A stretch of DNA of 64,000 nt from Streptomyces avermitilis MA-4680 = NBRC 14893 (GCF_000009765.2 NC_003155.5:5270001-5334000); one strand, 5' to 3'; positions 23,712 through 34,774 are shown, counted from the stretch's first letter. Numbers and translations are program-made. Notes: a model not told the origin generated them from the sequence alone.

Positions 23712-25790
23712 GTGGCCGATTCCGGCAACCCCAACGAGAACATCCCGTCCACCGACGCCGGCAACGGCGAGGCCAACACCTCGATCGGCGAGGTCGCAGC
23801 CTCGAACGGCGAAGTCACAGCCTCGTACGACGCCAGCGCCATCACCGTCCTCGAGGGTCTGGACGCGGTCCGCAAGCGACCCGGTATGTACATCGGCTCG
23901 ACCGGTGAGCGCGGACTTCACCACCTTGTGTACGAGGTCGTGGACAACTCCGTCGACGAGGCGCTGGCCGGCCACGCGGACACGATCGACATCACGATCC
24001 TCGCCGACGGTGGCGTGCGCGTCATCGACAACGGCCGTGGCATCCCCGTGGGCATCGTCCCCTCCGAGGGGAAGCCGGCCCTCGAGGTCGTGCTGACGGT
24101 CCTGCACGCGGGCGGCAAGTTCGGCGGCGGCGGCTACGCGGTCTCCGGCGGTCTGCACGGCGTCGGCGTGTCCGTCGTGAACGCCCTGTCGAGCAAGGTC
24201 TCCGTCGAGGTCAAGACCGACGGCTTCCGCTGGACGCAGGAATACAAGATGGGCGTCCCGACAGCCCCGCTCTCCCAGAACGAGGCTACGGACGAGACCG
24301 GCACCTCGGTCACCTTCTGGGCCGACGCGGACATCTTCGAGACCACCGAATACTCCTTCGAGACGCTCTCACGGCGCTTCCAGGAGATGGCGTTCCTCAA
24401 CAAGGGTTTGACGATCAAACTCACTGATGAGCGCGAGTCGGCGAAGGCCACCGCCGGGGCGGACGAGGCGGGTGCGGACGAGAAGGACGAGGTCAAGACC
24501 GTCACGTACCACTACGAGGGCGGCATCGTCGACTTCGTGAAGTACCTCAACTCCCGCAAGGGAGACGCGGTGCACCCCACCGTCATCGACCTCGAGGCCG
24601 AGGACAGGGACAAGAGCCTGTCCCTCGAGGTCGCGATGCAGTGGAACAGCGGCTACACCGAGGGCGTGTACTCCTTCGCCAACATCATCCACACCCACGA
24701 GGGCGGCACGCACGAGGAGGGCTTCCGCGCGGCGCTGACCTCGTTGATCAACAAGTACGCGCGCGACAAGAAGCTGCTGCGCGAGAAGGACGACAACCTC
24801 ACGGGCGACGACATCCGCGAGGGTCTGACCGCGATCATCTCGGTCAAGCTGAGCGAGCCGCAGTTCGAGGGCCAGACAAAGACCAAGCTGGGCAACACGG
24901 AGGCGAAGACCTTCGTCCAGAAGGCGGTCTACGAGCACCTCAACGACTGGCTGGACCGCAACCCGAACGAGGCCGCGGACATCATCCGCAAGTCGATCCA
25001 GGCGGCCACCGCGCGCGTGGCGGCCCGCAAGGCGCGTGACCTCACCCGCCGCAAGGGCCTCCTTGAGTCGGCGTCCCTGCCGGGCAAGCTCTCCGACTGC
25101 CAGTCGAACGACCCCACCAAGTGCGAGATCTTCATCGTCGAGGGTGACTCCGCCGGCGGTTCGGCCAAGTCCGGCCGCAACCCGCAGTACCAGGCGATCC
25201 TCCCGATCCGAGGAAAGATCCTCAACGTCGAGAAGGCGCGGATCGACAAGATCCTGCAGAACCAGGAGATCCAGGCGCTGATCTCCGCCTTCGGTACCGG
25301 AGTCCACGAGGACTTCGACATCGAGAAGCTCCGCTATCACAAGATCATCCTGATGGCGGACGCCGACGTCGACGGCCAGCACATCAACACCCTGCTGCTG
25401 ACCTTCCTGTTCCGCTTCATGCGGCCGCTGGTCGAGGCCGGGCACGTGTTCCTCTCCCGCCCGCCGCTCTACAAGCTCAAGTGGGGCCGGGACGACTTCG
25501 AGTACGCGTACTCGGACCGCGAGCGCGACGCCCTGATCGAGCTCGGCCGCCAGGCGGGCAAGCGCGTCAGGGAAGACTCGATCCAGCGCTTCAAGGGTCT
25601 CGGTGAGATGAACGCCGAGGAACTGCGCATCACGACGATGGACCAGGAGCACCGCGTCCTCGGCCAGGTCACCCTCGATGACGCCGCCCAGGCCGACGAC
25701 CTGTTCTCGGTCCTGATGGGCGAGGACGTCGAGGCTCGCCGCGCGTTCATCCAGCGCAACGCCAAGGACGTCCGCTTCCTCGACATCTGA
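23712..25790 (+). CDS. gyrB: DNA gyrase subunit B
   Basis: GyrB is the ATPase subunit of gyrase, which introduces negative supercoils. The 692-aa protein has the GHKL ATP-binding fold (YEVVDNSVDEALAGHAD, IDNGRGIPVG, GGKFGGGGYAVSGGLHGVG) and the TOPRIM metal-binding region (IFIVEGDSAGGSAKSGRNPQ, ILMADADVDGQHI). The C-terminal tail is RFKGLGEMNAEELRITTMD. GTG 23712 has AGAAAGGG upstream. A second in-frame GTG at 23688, with GGGAG upstream, would add eight residues, and the choice is uncertain. gyrA follows after 42 bp. Confidence 0.97.
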   Translation: MADSGNPNENIPSTDAGNGEANTSIGEVAASNGEVTASYDASAITVLEGLDAVRKRPGMYIGSTGERGLHHLVYEVVDNSVDEALAGHADTIDITILADGGVRVIDNGRGIPVGIVPSEGKPALEVVLTVLHAGGKFGGGGYAVSGGLHGVGVSVVNALSSKVSVEVKTDGFRWTQEYKMGVPTAPLSQNEATDETGTSVTFWADADIFETTEYSFETLSRRFQEMAFLNKGLTIKLTDERESAKATAGADEAGADEKDEVKTVTYHYEGGIVDFVKYLNSRKGDAVHPTVIDLEAEDRDKSLSLEVAMQWNSGYTEGVYSFANIIHTHEGGTHEEGFRAALTSLINKYARDKKLLREKDDNLTGDDIREGLTAIISVKLSEPQFEGQTKTKLGNTEAKTFVQKAVYEHLNDWLDRNPNEAADIIRKSIQAATARVAARKARDLTRRKGLLESASLPGKLSDCQSNDPTKCEIFIVEGDSAGGSAKSGRNPQYQAILPIRGKILNVEKARIDKILQNQEIQALISAFGTGVHEDFDIEKLRYHKIILMADADVDGQHINTLLLTFLFRFMRPLVEAGHVFLSRPPLYKLKWGRDDFEYAYSDRERDALIELGRQAGKRVREDSIQRFKGLGEMNAEELRITTMDQEHRVLGQVTLDDAAQADDLFSVLMGEDVEARRAFIQRNAKDVRFLDI

Positions 25791-25832
25791 GTCGGTCTCA
25801 GCTGACCGCATCAGGAAGGATCTTCACCAGCA

Positions 25833-28427
<2,595 letters not shown>

Positions 28428-28443
28428 CGAGGAGTGAGTCATC

Positions 28444-29181
28444 GTGAGCGGAGCCACGGGCGCCGGAGCGACCGGTACGGAAACCGGTACGGAAACGGAC
28501 GGCGGCCGTGGCTCCGCCACGGATTCGACTGACTCCCATGATTCTCATGGATCCCAGGGGGGAACTGTGACGGACACCCGAGGCCCGCAGGCCCAGCAGC
28601 CCAAGGCTGGAGCGGGCCCGGCCGCGCCGGGTGCCGCGTCGGCCGGCGCACCGGCCCAGGCTCCGGCCTCCGCCGCCACTGCGGCGGGCTCTCCGCTGCC
28701 GGGGGAGCGCCAGCCGCAGCCCGCGGGGCCGTACCACCCGCCGCAGGCCTACCAGCCGGCTCCGGCGGGTGCCGTACGCCGCCCCCGCACCGGCGCGCGC
28801 ACCGCGCCCCGTACGCGCAAGGCGCGGCTGCGGGTGGCCAAGGCCGACCCGTGGTCGGTGATGAAGGTCAGCTTCCTGCTCTCCATCGCGCTGGGCATCT
28901 GCACGATCGTGGCATCAGCGGTGCTGTGGATGGTCATGAACGCGATGGGCGTCTTCTCCACCGTCGGCGGCACGATCTCCGAGGCCACCGGCTCGAACGA
29001 GGCCAACGGCTTCGATCTGCAGGCGTACCTGTCGCTGCCGCACGTTCTGACGTTCACGACGATCATCGCGGTCATCGACGTCGTCCTCGCGACCGCGCTG
29101 GCGACCCTCGGCGCGTTCATCTACAACCTCTCCGCGGCCACCGTGGGCGGCATCGAGCTGACGCTGGCCGAGGACGAGTAA
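28444..29181 (+). CDS. DUF3566 membrane protein
   Basis: The 245-aa protein has a Gly/Thr/Ala/Pro-rich disordered N-terminus of about 120 residues. The conserved DUF3566 part starts RKARLRVAKADPWSVMKVSF and has two membrane helices (FLLSIALGICTIVASAVLWM; VIDVVLATALATLGAFIYNL). It is conserved immediately after gyrA across actinobacteria. GTG 28444 follows GAGGAG. The function is not established; cotranscription with gyrase and an envelope location are inferred. The N-terminus opens with an ATGAGATGTETGTET-like Gly/Thr repeat. Confidence 0.88.
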   Translation: MSGATGAGATGTETGTETDGGRGSATDSTDSHDSHGSQGGTVTDTRGPQAQQPKAGAGPAAPGAASAGAPAQAPASAATAAGSPLPGERQPQPAGPYHPPQAYQPAPAGAVRRPRTGARTAPRTRKARLRVAKADPWSVMKVSFLLSIALGICTIVASAVLWMVMNAMGVFSTVGGTISEATGSNEANGFDLQAYLSLPHVLTFTTIIAVIDVVLATALATLGAFIYNLSAATVGGIELTLAEDE

Positions 29182-29232
29182 ACGTTGTCGAGCCTGTGAA
29201 CGGCGCCTGCGAGGTCCCGGGAACTATCGATT

Positions 29233-29261
29233 TTGGGACTGGCCACGTCGTGCGCTAATCT
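29233..29261 (+). promoter_or_regulatory. tRNA-Ile promoter
   Basis: TTGGGA at 29233-29238, 17 bases, then TAATCT at 29256-29261, a housekeeping-type promoter 40 bp upstream of the tRNA. The same GCTAATCTTC -10 context recurs before tRNA-Leu at about 52041. Confidence 0.65.
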
Positions 29262-29301
29262 TCAGAGGTCAGCGCGCGGGACATACACCGCAAGGCGCGG
29301 C

Positions 29302-29378
29302 GGGGCTATAGCTCAGTTGGTTAGAGCGCATCCCTGATAAGGATGAGGCCACAGGTTCAAATCCTGTTAGCCCCACCA
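29302..29378 (+). tRNA. tRNA-Ile (anticodon GAT)
   Basis: The cloverleaf has the GGGGCTA/TAGCCCC acceptor stem, D-arm GCTCAGTTGGTTAGAGC, anticodon GAT at 29336-29338 in the loop CTGATAA, and T-arm CAGGTTCAAATCCTG. The 3' CCA is encoded (29376-29378). It lies alone after gyrA-DUF3566, and a strong terminator follows 6 bp later. Confidence 0.98.
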
Positions 29379-29384
29379 GCACAG

Positions 29385-29416
29385 AGACCCCCAACCAGTC
29401 ATGGTTGGGGGTCTTT
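29385..29416 (+). terminator. tRNA-Ile terminator
   Basis: AGACCCCCAACCA-GTCA-TGGTTGGGGGTCT, a perfect 13-bp stem followed by TT, directly after the tRNA. Confidence 0.9.
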
Positions 29417-29501
29417 GGCGTCTACGGCTGACATCAGCACCGGCATCGGCGCCGCACGAACAGTGTCGGGCAACGCGGGACCTCAGCGGCCGGCGCCGGG
29501 C

Positions 29502-29579
29502 GGAGAAGGCGTCGGGCATACAGACACGGAGAAGGTGTCGGGCACGGCGACACGGAGAAAGTGTCGGGCACGATGAAGG
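29502..29579. repeat. 26-bp tandem repeat, three copies
   Basis: Three consecutive 26-base units of the form GGAGAA(G/A)G(C/T)GTCGGGCA (starts 29502, 29528, 29554) lie between the tRNA-Ile terminator and the next hairpin. This fills the 334-bp gap in which no gene was found. Confidence 0.75.
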
Positions 29580-29609
29580 CCCGGCACCTCTTCCGAGGTG
29601 CCGGGCCTT
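29576..29609 (-). terminator. Terminator hairpin downstream of the DUF6344 gene
   Basis: AAGGCCCGGCACCTC-TTCC-GAGGTGCCGGGCCTT, a perfect 15-bp stem. It lies about 100 bp beyond the leftward DUF6344 gene and abuts the last copy of the 26-bp repeat. It could act on either strand. Confidence 0.8.
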
Positions 29610-29712
29610 CGTTCCTGGGGTCTTCCTGTGTCGCGTTGTACGCAAGTTCGCCGCTACGTCAGGAGGTCGGACGATCGCGTCGATCGGTCGGTCGGGGCGG
29701 AGAGCGGCGTGC

Positions 29713-30060
29713 TCAGTGCCGCAGGGGCGCGTCCGGCTCGGCGGGGGTCTCCTGGGCGCGCAGGGCGGCGGTGTCCGTGGCGGTGTCGTCCGAGGTCGGG
29801 CGGTGGCGGCAGCTCGGGGAGGAGCCGTGCGCCTCGGCGCGGATGCGCTGCTTCATCGTGGGGGGCAGGGACCGGGCGTAGGACCACATCCCGTGGGACA
29901 ACATCGCCGGTGCGGTCACGGTGGCGTTGCCGTTGCGCGTGGTCCCGCTCTGCGGTACAGCCGCGGCGGCGGTCGTCGTGATGAGTCCGAGCGTCGTGCA
30001 CAGCGCCAGGAAGGCGGTGACGATGGCGGTCCACAGCTTCATGACCTTGTTCTGGGCCAT
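29713..30060 (-). CDS. Small secreted protein, DUF6344-like
   Basis: The 115-aa product begins MAQNKVMKLWTAIVTAFLAL, a basic N-terminus followed by a hydrophobic stretch ending near TTTAAAAVPQ, i.e. a signal peptide or membrane anchor. The mature part is short, with a conserved-looking MLSHGMWSYARSLPPTMKQR segment and a Pro/Ala/Asp-rich tail. It resembles the DUF6344 family of small Streptomyces proteins; I assign this by general appearance only. The start is uncertain: GAGGGG is very close to the ATG at 30060, and a second ATG six codons later has AAGGT upstream. Confidence 0.6.
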   Translation of the reverse strand: MAQNKVMKLWTAIVTAFLALCTTLGLITTTAAAAVPQSGTTRNGNATVTAPAMLSHGMWSYARSLPPTMKQRIRAEAHGSSPSCRHRPTSDDTATDTAALRAQETPAEPDAPLRH

Positions 30061-30396
30061 GGCCCCTCACTTTCGGGTCGGGCGATTTGCGTACTTTCCT
30101 CATGATGTGTATGGGGGCCGCGAAGTGGTGGACCGACGCCCGCGGCGCGTCGATCTTCCGATCAACACCACTCGGATGGACGCAAGGGGCCTGGAAAGTC
30201 CCTGAAAGCAAGGAAGAGCACGGAAAGTCACAGTCTGTGACGTGTGATCACCCTGAGATCAGAATGACGCCCTCCGGCCGGACAGCTGTATTCCGGGCGG
30301 CAGTTGGGGGCCGATGCAGGTCACCGATCGATATCGGTCGGTGTGTATAGTCGGGCGCCAGAGGTCCCCTACGTCAAAGAAAGACGAGGTCGCGCG
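30061..30396. promoter_or_regulatory. Divergent region DUF6344 / DLW-39
   Basis: 336 bp with no gene. It contains a perfect inverted repeat ACCGAT-CGAT-ATCGGT (30323-30338) just upstream of a -10-like TATAGT at 30346-30351, about 45 bp before the DLW-39 start. This suggests a regulated promoter. Confidence 0.4.
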
Positions 30397-30525
30397 GTGA
30401 AGAAGCTTCTCCTGGTCGCACTGGCCGCCATCGGCGGGCTCCTCGTGTACCGCCAGATCCAGGCGGATCGCGCCGAGCAGGATCTGTGGACGGAGGCGAC
30501 TGACTCCGTGCCCACGGGTTCGTGA
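30397..30525 (+). CDS. DLW-39 family small protein
   Basis: This 42-aa protein starts at GTG with KKLLLVALAAIGGLLVYRQI, one short membrane helix, and contains the conserved DLW followed by TEATD. It matches the actinobacterial DLW-39 family, named for a highly conserved Asp-Leu-Trp tripeptide in a protein of about 39 residues. The function is unknown. GACGAGGT precedes the start. A terminator hairpin follows 29 bp later, so it is probably monocistronic. Confidence 0.88.
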   Translation: MKKLLLVALAAIGGLLVYRQIQADRAEQDLWTEATDSVPTGS

Positions 30526-30553
30526 GTAGCCACAGACAACAGTCTCAGAGCAG

Positions 30554-30583
30554 GCCCCGACCGCCGGTGCGGTCGGGGCTTTG
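30554..30583 (+). terminator. DLW-39 terminator
   Basis: GCCCCGACCGC-CGGT-GCGGTCGGGGC, a perfect 11-bp stem followed by TTTG. Confidence 0.85.
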
Positions 30584-30773
30584 TGTTGTACGGGGGCGGC
30601 GGCGCGGCTCGTGGCGGGCACCCGGGTTCACGATGGCAAAGCAAATGCTTGCGACGGCAAATTCCGGCCCCGTGGAGAGGATCGTTTCGGCCGCTCGGGA
30701 GGAATGCGCGGGCGGCCGCGTGACGGGCGGGGCAGGATGGTCGACGGTCCGGGCTACGGCGAGGGGGCGCGTC

Positions 30774-32279
30774 ATGGGGCGGCGCACGGGGTGGTGGCGT
30801 ACGGAAGCGCGACGCGCGGCGGGGTGGCACGGGGTGCTGCGACGCGGCCGGGCGCTGGCGGCGGCGGCCGGAGCGGCCCTGTGCGTCACGGTGGCGCTGC
30901 CCCAGACGGCGACGGCGGCCGGCACGCCGACGCCGTACGCCTTCGCCGAGGACGCGCGAACGGTGAAGGGCGCCACCGGCACCACGGACGCCGTACGGCT
31001 CGAGCCCGGAGGGACCTACAGGAGCGCCGTACGTGATGGCGGCAAGCTCTACTACCGCCTCGAACTCGACGCCACCGCCGACGCGTACGTCTCCGTGACC
31101 GCGGTCCCCGGGACGGCGGCGACCGTCACCTCGTCGGACGGCCTCAAAGTGTCCGTGCAGGATGCCGACAGCCATACCTGCTCCACCGGGGCCGCCCACT
31201 TCGGCGCCACGCAGAGCCCGCACCCGATCGCCGCGTGGGCGTCGCGCGAAGTCGGGCCCGACACGTATCTGTGCAAGCAGGCGGGGACGTACTACGTGGT
31301 CGTCGAACGCCGCACCACGCCCGGATCCGCGCCGGGCGACTGGGACCTGGAACTCGACTACGTGTCCGAACCCGCCCTCAAGAAAGCGGCGGGCTCCGGT
31401 GCGACGAGCGCGCCCGAGGCATGGAACTCCGCCTCCCCGCAAGCCCTCGTGGGCGACGCGACGCGCCGCGCGGGAGGCGCCGGCTTCGCCTCGGCGGCCG
31501 CCCTCGGGCAAGGGGTCTGGAAGGACGCGGTCCGGCCCGGACAGACACTGTTCTACAAGGTGCCCGTCGACTGGGGGCAACAGCTCTACGCCACCGCGGA
31601 GACGGGCAGTTCGACCGGCGGCGACGGCTTTGTGGGCACCGCGCTCACCATGTCGCTCTACAACCCGGTACGCGGATACGTCGACGACGTGGGCTCCGGC
31701 TACAGCGGCGACCAGACCTCGGCCGCGCTCGATCCGCTGCCTCCCGTCGCCTACGACAACCGGCACGCCGTGCAGAACCGGGTGAGCGGGATGCGCTTCG
31801 CGGGCTGGTACTACCTCGCGGTGCATCTCGGCGCTCCCGTCGCGGACAAGTTCGGGAAGGGGCCGTTCGGGCTGACGCTGCGCGTGCGGGTGAGCGGTAC
31901 GGCGGGTTCCGGTCCGTCGTACGCGGGGCAGGCCGAGCCGAGCGGTGTGTTCGAGGTGACCCGGCAGGACCGGGAGGAGGCGGCCGCCGGGGCGGGGGGC
32001 AGCACCGCAAACGTGCCGGGCGGTACGACGGGAAGCGCGTCCGGAGGGGCCACGGGCGGTGGCACGGGGGCCGCGGAGACGGGCGCCGACGGTGCGCGAA
32101 CCGGTGACGACGGCACGATGACGCTGGTCGCCGTGGGCGGGATCGGCACGGGGAGCCTGCTGGTGCTGGCGCTCGTGGTGTGGACGGCGGTGGCCCGCCG
32201 CCGGGCGGTGTCCGACGGCGCGGCGATGGGGGCGGCTCCCGTCGTACGAGGGGAGTACGGCCCGCCGCGGGCCTGGTAG
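30774..32279 (+). CDS. Secreted, C-terminally membrane-anchored protein of unknown function
   Basis: The 501-aa product has a long twin-Arg-containing N-terminus, a hydrophobic h-region (LAAAAGAALCVTVALPQTATA) ending near AGTPTPYA (signal peptide), and an extracytoplasmic region of about 400 residues with two beta-rich segments (YYRLELDATADAYVSVTAV; LFYKVPVDWGQQLYATAETG). A Gly/Thr-rich spacer, a C-terminal helix (GTGSLLVLALVVWTAV) and a basic tail follow. No LPxTG-type sorting motif was seen. ATG 30774 has GAGGGGG upstream. I do not recognise an enzymatic domain; a surface lectin or adhesin-like role would be a guess. Its stop directly abuts that of the convergent kinase gene. Confidence 0.8.
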   Translation: MGRRTGWWRTEARRAAGWHGVLRRGRALAAAAGAALCVTVALPQTATAAGTPTPYAFAEDARTVKGATGTTDAVRLEPGGTYRSAVRDGGKLYYRLELDATADAYVSVTAVPGTAATVTSSDGLKVSVQDADSHTCSTGAAHFGATQSPHPIAAWASREVGPDTYLCKQAGTYYVVVERRTTPGSAPGDWDLELDYVSEPALKKAAGSGATSAPEAWNSASPQALVGDATRRAGGAGFASAAALGQGVWKDAVRPGQTLFYKVPVDWGQQLYATAETGSSTGGDGFVGTALTMSLYNPVRGYVDDVGSGYSGDQTSAALDPLPPVAYDNRHAVQNRVSGMRFAGWYYLAVHLGAPVADKFGKGPFGLTLRVRVSGTAGSGPSYAGQAEPSGVFEVTRQDREEAAAGAGGSTANVPGGTTGSASGGATGGGTGAAETGADGARTGDDGTMTLVAVGGIGTGSLLVLALVVWTAVARRRAVSDGAAMGAAPVVRGEYGPPRAW

Positions 32280-33974
32280 TCAGAGCTGTGCCAGTGCCCA
32301 GAAGCCCACCGCGAAGCAGGCCAGCGCGAGGAGCAGGACCGGCACGGCGACCTTCGCCGGCGGGCCCGGGCGCTTGGGGCGCCTGCGACGACGCCGGGAA
32401 ATCGCCTGTGGCCGGGTGTGAACCTGCGCGGCTGGAGCGGTGTGCGCACCGGCGGAGGCGTACGCGTGGTGCTGCACCGAGGCGGCGGGGGCCGCGGACG
32501 GGCGGGGAGAGGGCACACGCGTGGGTTCGAGGTGCGGGGCGTAGGCCGGCGACGGGAGCGCGACCGAGGCGGGGGGAGTGGGCGGCCGCTCGGGAAGGGG
32601 CTGGGGCCTGACGGGCGTGGACGGCCGGGGCGGCGGCAGATGGAAACTGCCGGTGTCCGACATGGTGAAGGAGCGCGAGGGCGTCGCGTCGGGCAGCGGC
32701 GGCATCTGTACGGGGCCGGGAGCGGAACCGGGAGCTGATGCCGGTTGCGGCGGGAGGGGCGCGGAGTTCGGCGGTGGGGGAAGGGGCGTGGGCGGCCCGG
32801 GCTGCGGGGGACCGGAATCGGGCTCAGGGGGTATGTGGCTGGAGCCTGTGGTCGGCCTTACCTCACCGCAGTCTTCGGCCGGCCGCACGGCACCGGTGCT
32901 GCCCGTCCCCGGCGCGGCCCCCGATGCCGCCCCCGACGCGGCACCCGGGTCGTGGTGCCGTCGGTTCGGGCGCTGGTTCGGCCGTTCCGGGCGGGGGCCG
33001 GAGCTGGAGTCGTCGCCGGACGGCGTGCTCCCGGTGGCGTCCCGGCCGGGCCGCTGAGGCACGGCATGCGCCGCCGTCACCCCCGGAGCCCTCTTGAGCG
33101 GTCCGTCGGTGCCGAATCCGGGCGGGAGCGGGCCGAGTTGGTCGAAGATCTCGACGAGTTCGTCGTCGGGGCCGGGCTCGGGCAGCAGCTCCGCGGCCGC
33201 GGCGAGCGCTTTGCGCGCCCCCGTCGCGGTGCGGAACCGCGCGGCCGGGTCCGGCTGCAACAGCACGGCCACGACCTGCCACAGCGGCTCGGGAATGCCC
33301 CGGGGCGCCGCGGGAGTGCCGTTCGCCAGGAAGTACTCGATGAGTGCCCTGGCGTCCGGCTTGGCGCCCTCCAGCAGATACAGGGCGACCAGCCCCACGG
33401 CGAACAGGTCGGCCGGGAAGTCCGGCTCGTCGCCCATCAGTTGCTCGGGCGCCAGGTAACCGGGCGTCCCCACCACGTAGTTGGTCTCCGTCAGCCGCGG
33501 TTCGCCGAGGCGCATGGCGATGCCGAAGTCGGACAGGCGCAGCCGGGGCCGACCCGTGCCGGTGGCTTCGAGCAGCACGTTGGCCGGCTTGATGTCGCGG
33601 TGCACGACCCCCTCCGCGTGCACCGCGGTGAGCCCCGAGAGGAGCTGGTCGAGCAGGGTGCAGACGAACGACGGGGGCAGCGGACCGTAGTCACCGATCA
33701 GATGGACCAGCGAGCCCCCGGCGACCAGATCCATGGTGAACAGGACCTTGTCGTCGTCGGCGGCCCAGCTGGCGGGTGCGAGCACATGCGGGTGGTCGAT
33801 CCGCATGGCCTGCTCGCGTACGAAGCGCAGCAGCGCGTGTGCGTCGCTCTGCTGCAGCACCTTGGCGGCCACATAACGGCGCCGCCGGTGGTCCCAGGCG
33901 CGCCAGACCGCACCGACTCCCCCGCGCCCGATGGGGTCGACCAGTTCGTACCGTCCGGCGAAGACCTCACCCAT
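32280..33974 (-). CDS. Transmembrane serine/threonine protein kinase
   Basis: The 564-aa Hanks-type kinase has a Gly-rich loop IGRGGVGAVWRAWD, catalytic loop HRDIKPANVLLE, DFG as SDFGIAMRL and the activation/APE region GTPGYLAPEQL. The catalytic residues look intact. The kinase domain covers about 1-270. A Pro/Ser/Gly-rich linker of about 260 residues and a single C-terminal helix (VAVPVLLLALACFAVGFWAL) end the protein, with essentially no extracellular domain, unlike PknB. It lies downstream of the XRE-type gene on the same strand and converges with the secreted-protein gene with no intervening base. Substrates are unknown. Confidence 0.9.
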   Translation of the reverse strand: MGEVFAGRYELVDPIGRGGVGAVWRAWDHRRRRYVAAKVLQQSDAHALLRFVREQAMRIDHPHVLAPASWAADDDKVLFTMDLVAGGSLVHLIGDYGPLPPSFVCTLLDQLLSGLTAVHAEGVVHRDIKPANVLLEATGTGRPRLRLSDFGIAMRLGEPRLTETNYVVGTPGYLAPEQLMGDEPDFPADLFAVGLVALYLLEGAKPDARALIEYFLANGTPAAPRGIPEPLWQVVAVLLQPDPAARFRTATGARKALAAAAELLPEPGPDDELVEIFDQLGPLPPGFGTDGPLKRAPGVTAAHAVPQRPGRDATGSTPSGDDSSSGPRPERPNQRPNRRHHDPGAASGAASGAAPGTGSTGAVRPAEDCGEVRPTTGSSHIPPEPDSGPPQPGPPTPLPPPPNSAPLPPQPASAPGSAPGPVQMPPLPDATPSRSFTMSDTGSFHLPPPRPSTPVRPQPLPERPPTPPASVALPSPAYAPHLEPTRVPSPRPSAAPAASVQHHAYASAGAHTAPAAQVHTRPQAISRRRRRRPKRPGPPAKVAVPVLLLALACFAVGFWALAQL

Positions 33975-34132
33975 GGTCGTACGTCGTTCCCCCTTCGGCA
34001 GTCGGTCGGGCGGCCGTACCTCGGCCCTCGGCTCCCGGCTTCACGGGACGCCGACGCGCAAAAGGTGTCCGGCGAGCCCGGTACCGGAGACCCGCCGGAT
34101 GCCGTGTGCGGCGTCCGGCGGTGGGGACTTCC

Positions 34133-34166
34133 ACGCACCCCCGCGTGGAAGTCCCCGGTGGCCGGG
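34133..34166 (-). terminator. Terminator of the XRE-type gene
   Basis: GGGGACTTCCACGC-ACCCCC-GCGTGGAAGTCCCC, a perfect 14-bp stem beginning 7 bp past the stop codon. Confidence 0.85.
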
Positions 34167-34173
34167 CGGTGGC

Positions 34174-34722
34174 TCAGTTCTGGTGGGACTGGTAATGGGC
34201 GACCGCGTCGGAGGTGCGGCCCGCGCCGTACACCCGGAGGAACTCTGCCAGTTCCGGGTGGCTCGGGGCGAGAGTGTCCGCAGCGTCGATGATGTCTCCT
34301 GCCGCCGCCACCGAGCGCAGCAGCGACTGGATCTCACGAACCACCCGCTTGACGGTGGGCGCGCCTGAACTGCTTGTCGACTGCGTGGTGTTGCTGAGCA
34401 CCGAGCCCCCCTGCGACTTCTTGATCTCGTCCATCCGCTCGGTCGCCTCGGCGGCGCTGACACTGCCGTCCGCGACCTGCCCCGCCAGGTCTTGCAGGAG
34501 TTGCACCCGCTGGACCACCGCGGGGTTGCCGATCTTGGCCCGCTGACCGCTCATCAGCTGCGACAGCATCGGTGCGGACAGTCCCAGTACCCCCGCGAGA
34601 CGAGCCTGGTTGAGCCCGAGATCCTCGATGAGCCTACGGAAGAGCGCCCCCAGTGGCTCCCCGTACCAGTTCCGCTGCAGCTCCCGCGCTCTCGCGGTTG
34701 CTTCCTGCTGTGCGGCGTCCAT
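34174..34722 (-). CDS. Helix-turn-helix (XRE-like) DNA-binding protein
   Basis: The 182-aa protein has a helix-turn-helix near residues 35-60 (LIEDLGLNQARLAGVLGLSA, then PMLSQLMSGQRAKIGNP), the Cro/C1 pattern. A Ser/Thr-rich linker and an alpha-helical C-terminal part (VKRVVREIQSLLRSVAAAGD) of unknown role follow. ATG 34722 is preceded by GGGGAG; the frame is open to 34782, but that extension would cover the palindrome. A perfect 10-bp-arm palindrome lies 29-52 bp upstream, suggesting autoregulation. The kinase gene follows on the same strand after a strong terminator. Confidence 0.88.
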   Translation of the reverse strand: MDAAQQEATARARELQRNWYGEPLGALFRRLIEDLGLNQARLAGVLGLSAPMLSQLMSGQRAKIGNPAVVQRVQLLQDLAGQVADGSVSAAEATERMDEIKKSQGGSVLSNTTQSTSSSGAPTVKRVVREIQSLLRSVAAAGDIIDAADTLAPSHPELAEFLRVYGAGRTSDAVAHYQSHQN

Positions 34723-34750
34723 TGCGTCTCCCCATCGCTTCCCCAAGTAC

Positions 34751-34774
34751 CGTGGTTCGCTGTAGCGAACCACG
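34751..34774. promoter_or_regulatory. Perfect palindromic operator upstream of the XRE-type gene
   Basis: CGTGGTTCGC-TGTA-GCGAACCACG: two perfect 10-bp arms around a 4-base spacer, 29-52 bp before the ATG. Its size and position fit a dimeric helix-turn-helix repressor site, and autoregulation is the simplest reading. Confidence 0.7.

Noticed and set aside
29302..29378. tRNA-Ile, tRNA-Ala or tRNA-Leu as an integrated-element attachment site
   Set aside because: No duplicated tRNA 3' end, integrase or excisionase gene lies nearby; all three are followed immediately by their own terminators.
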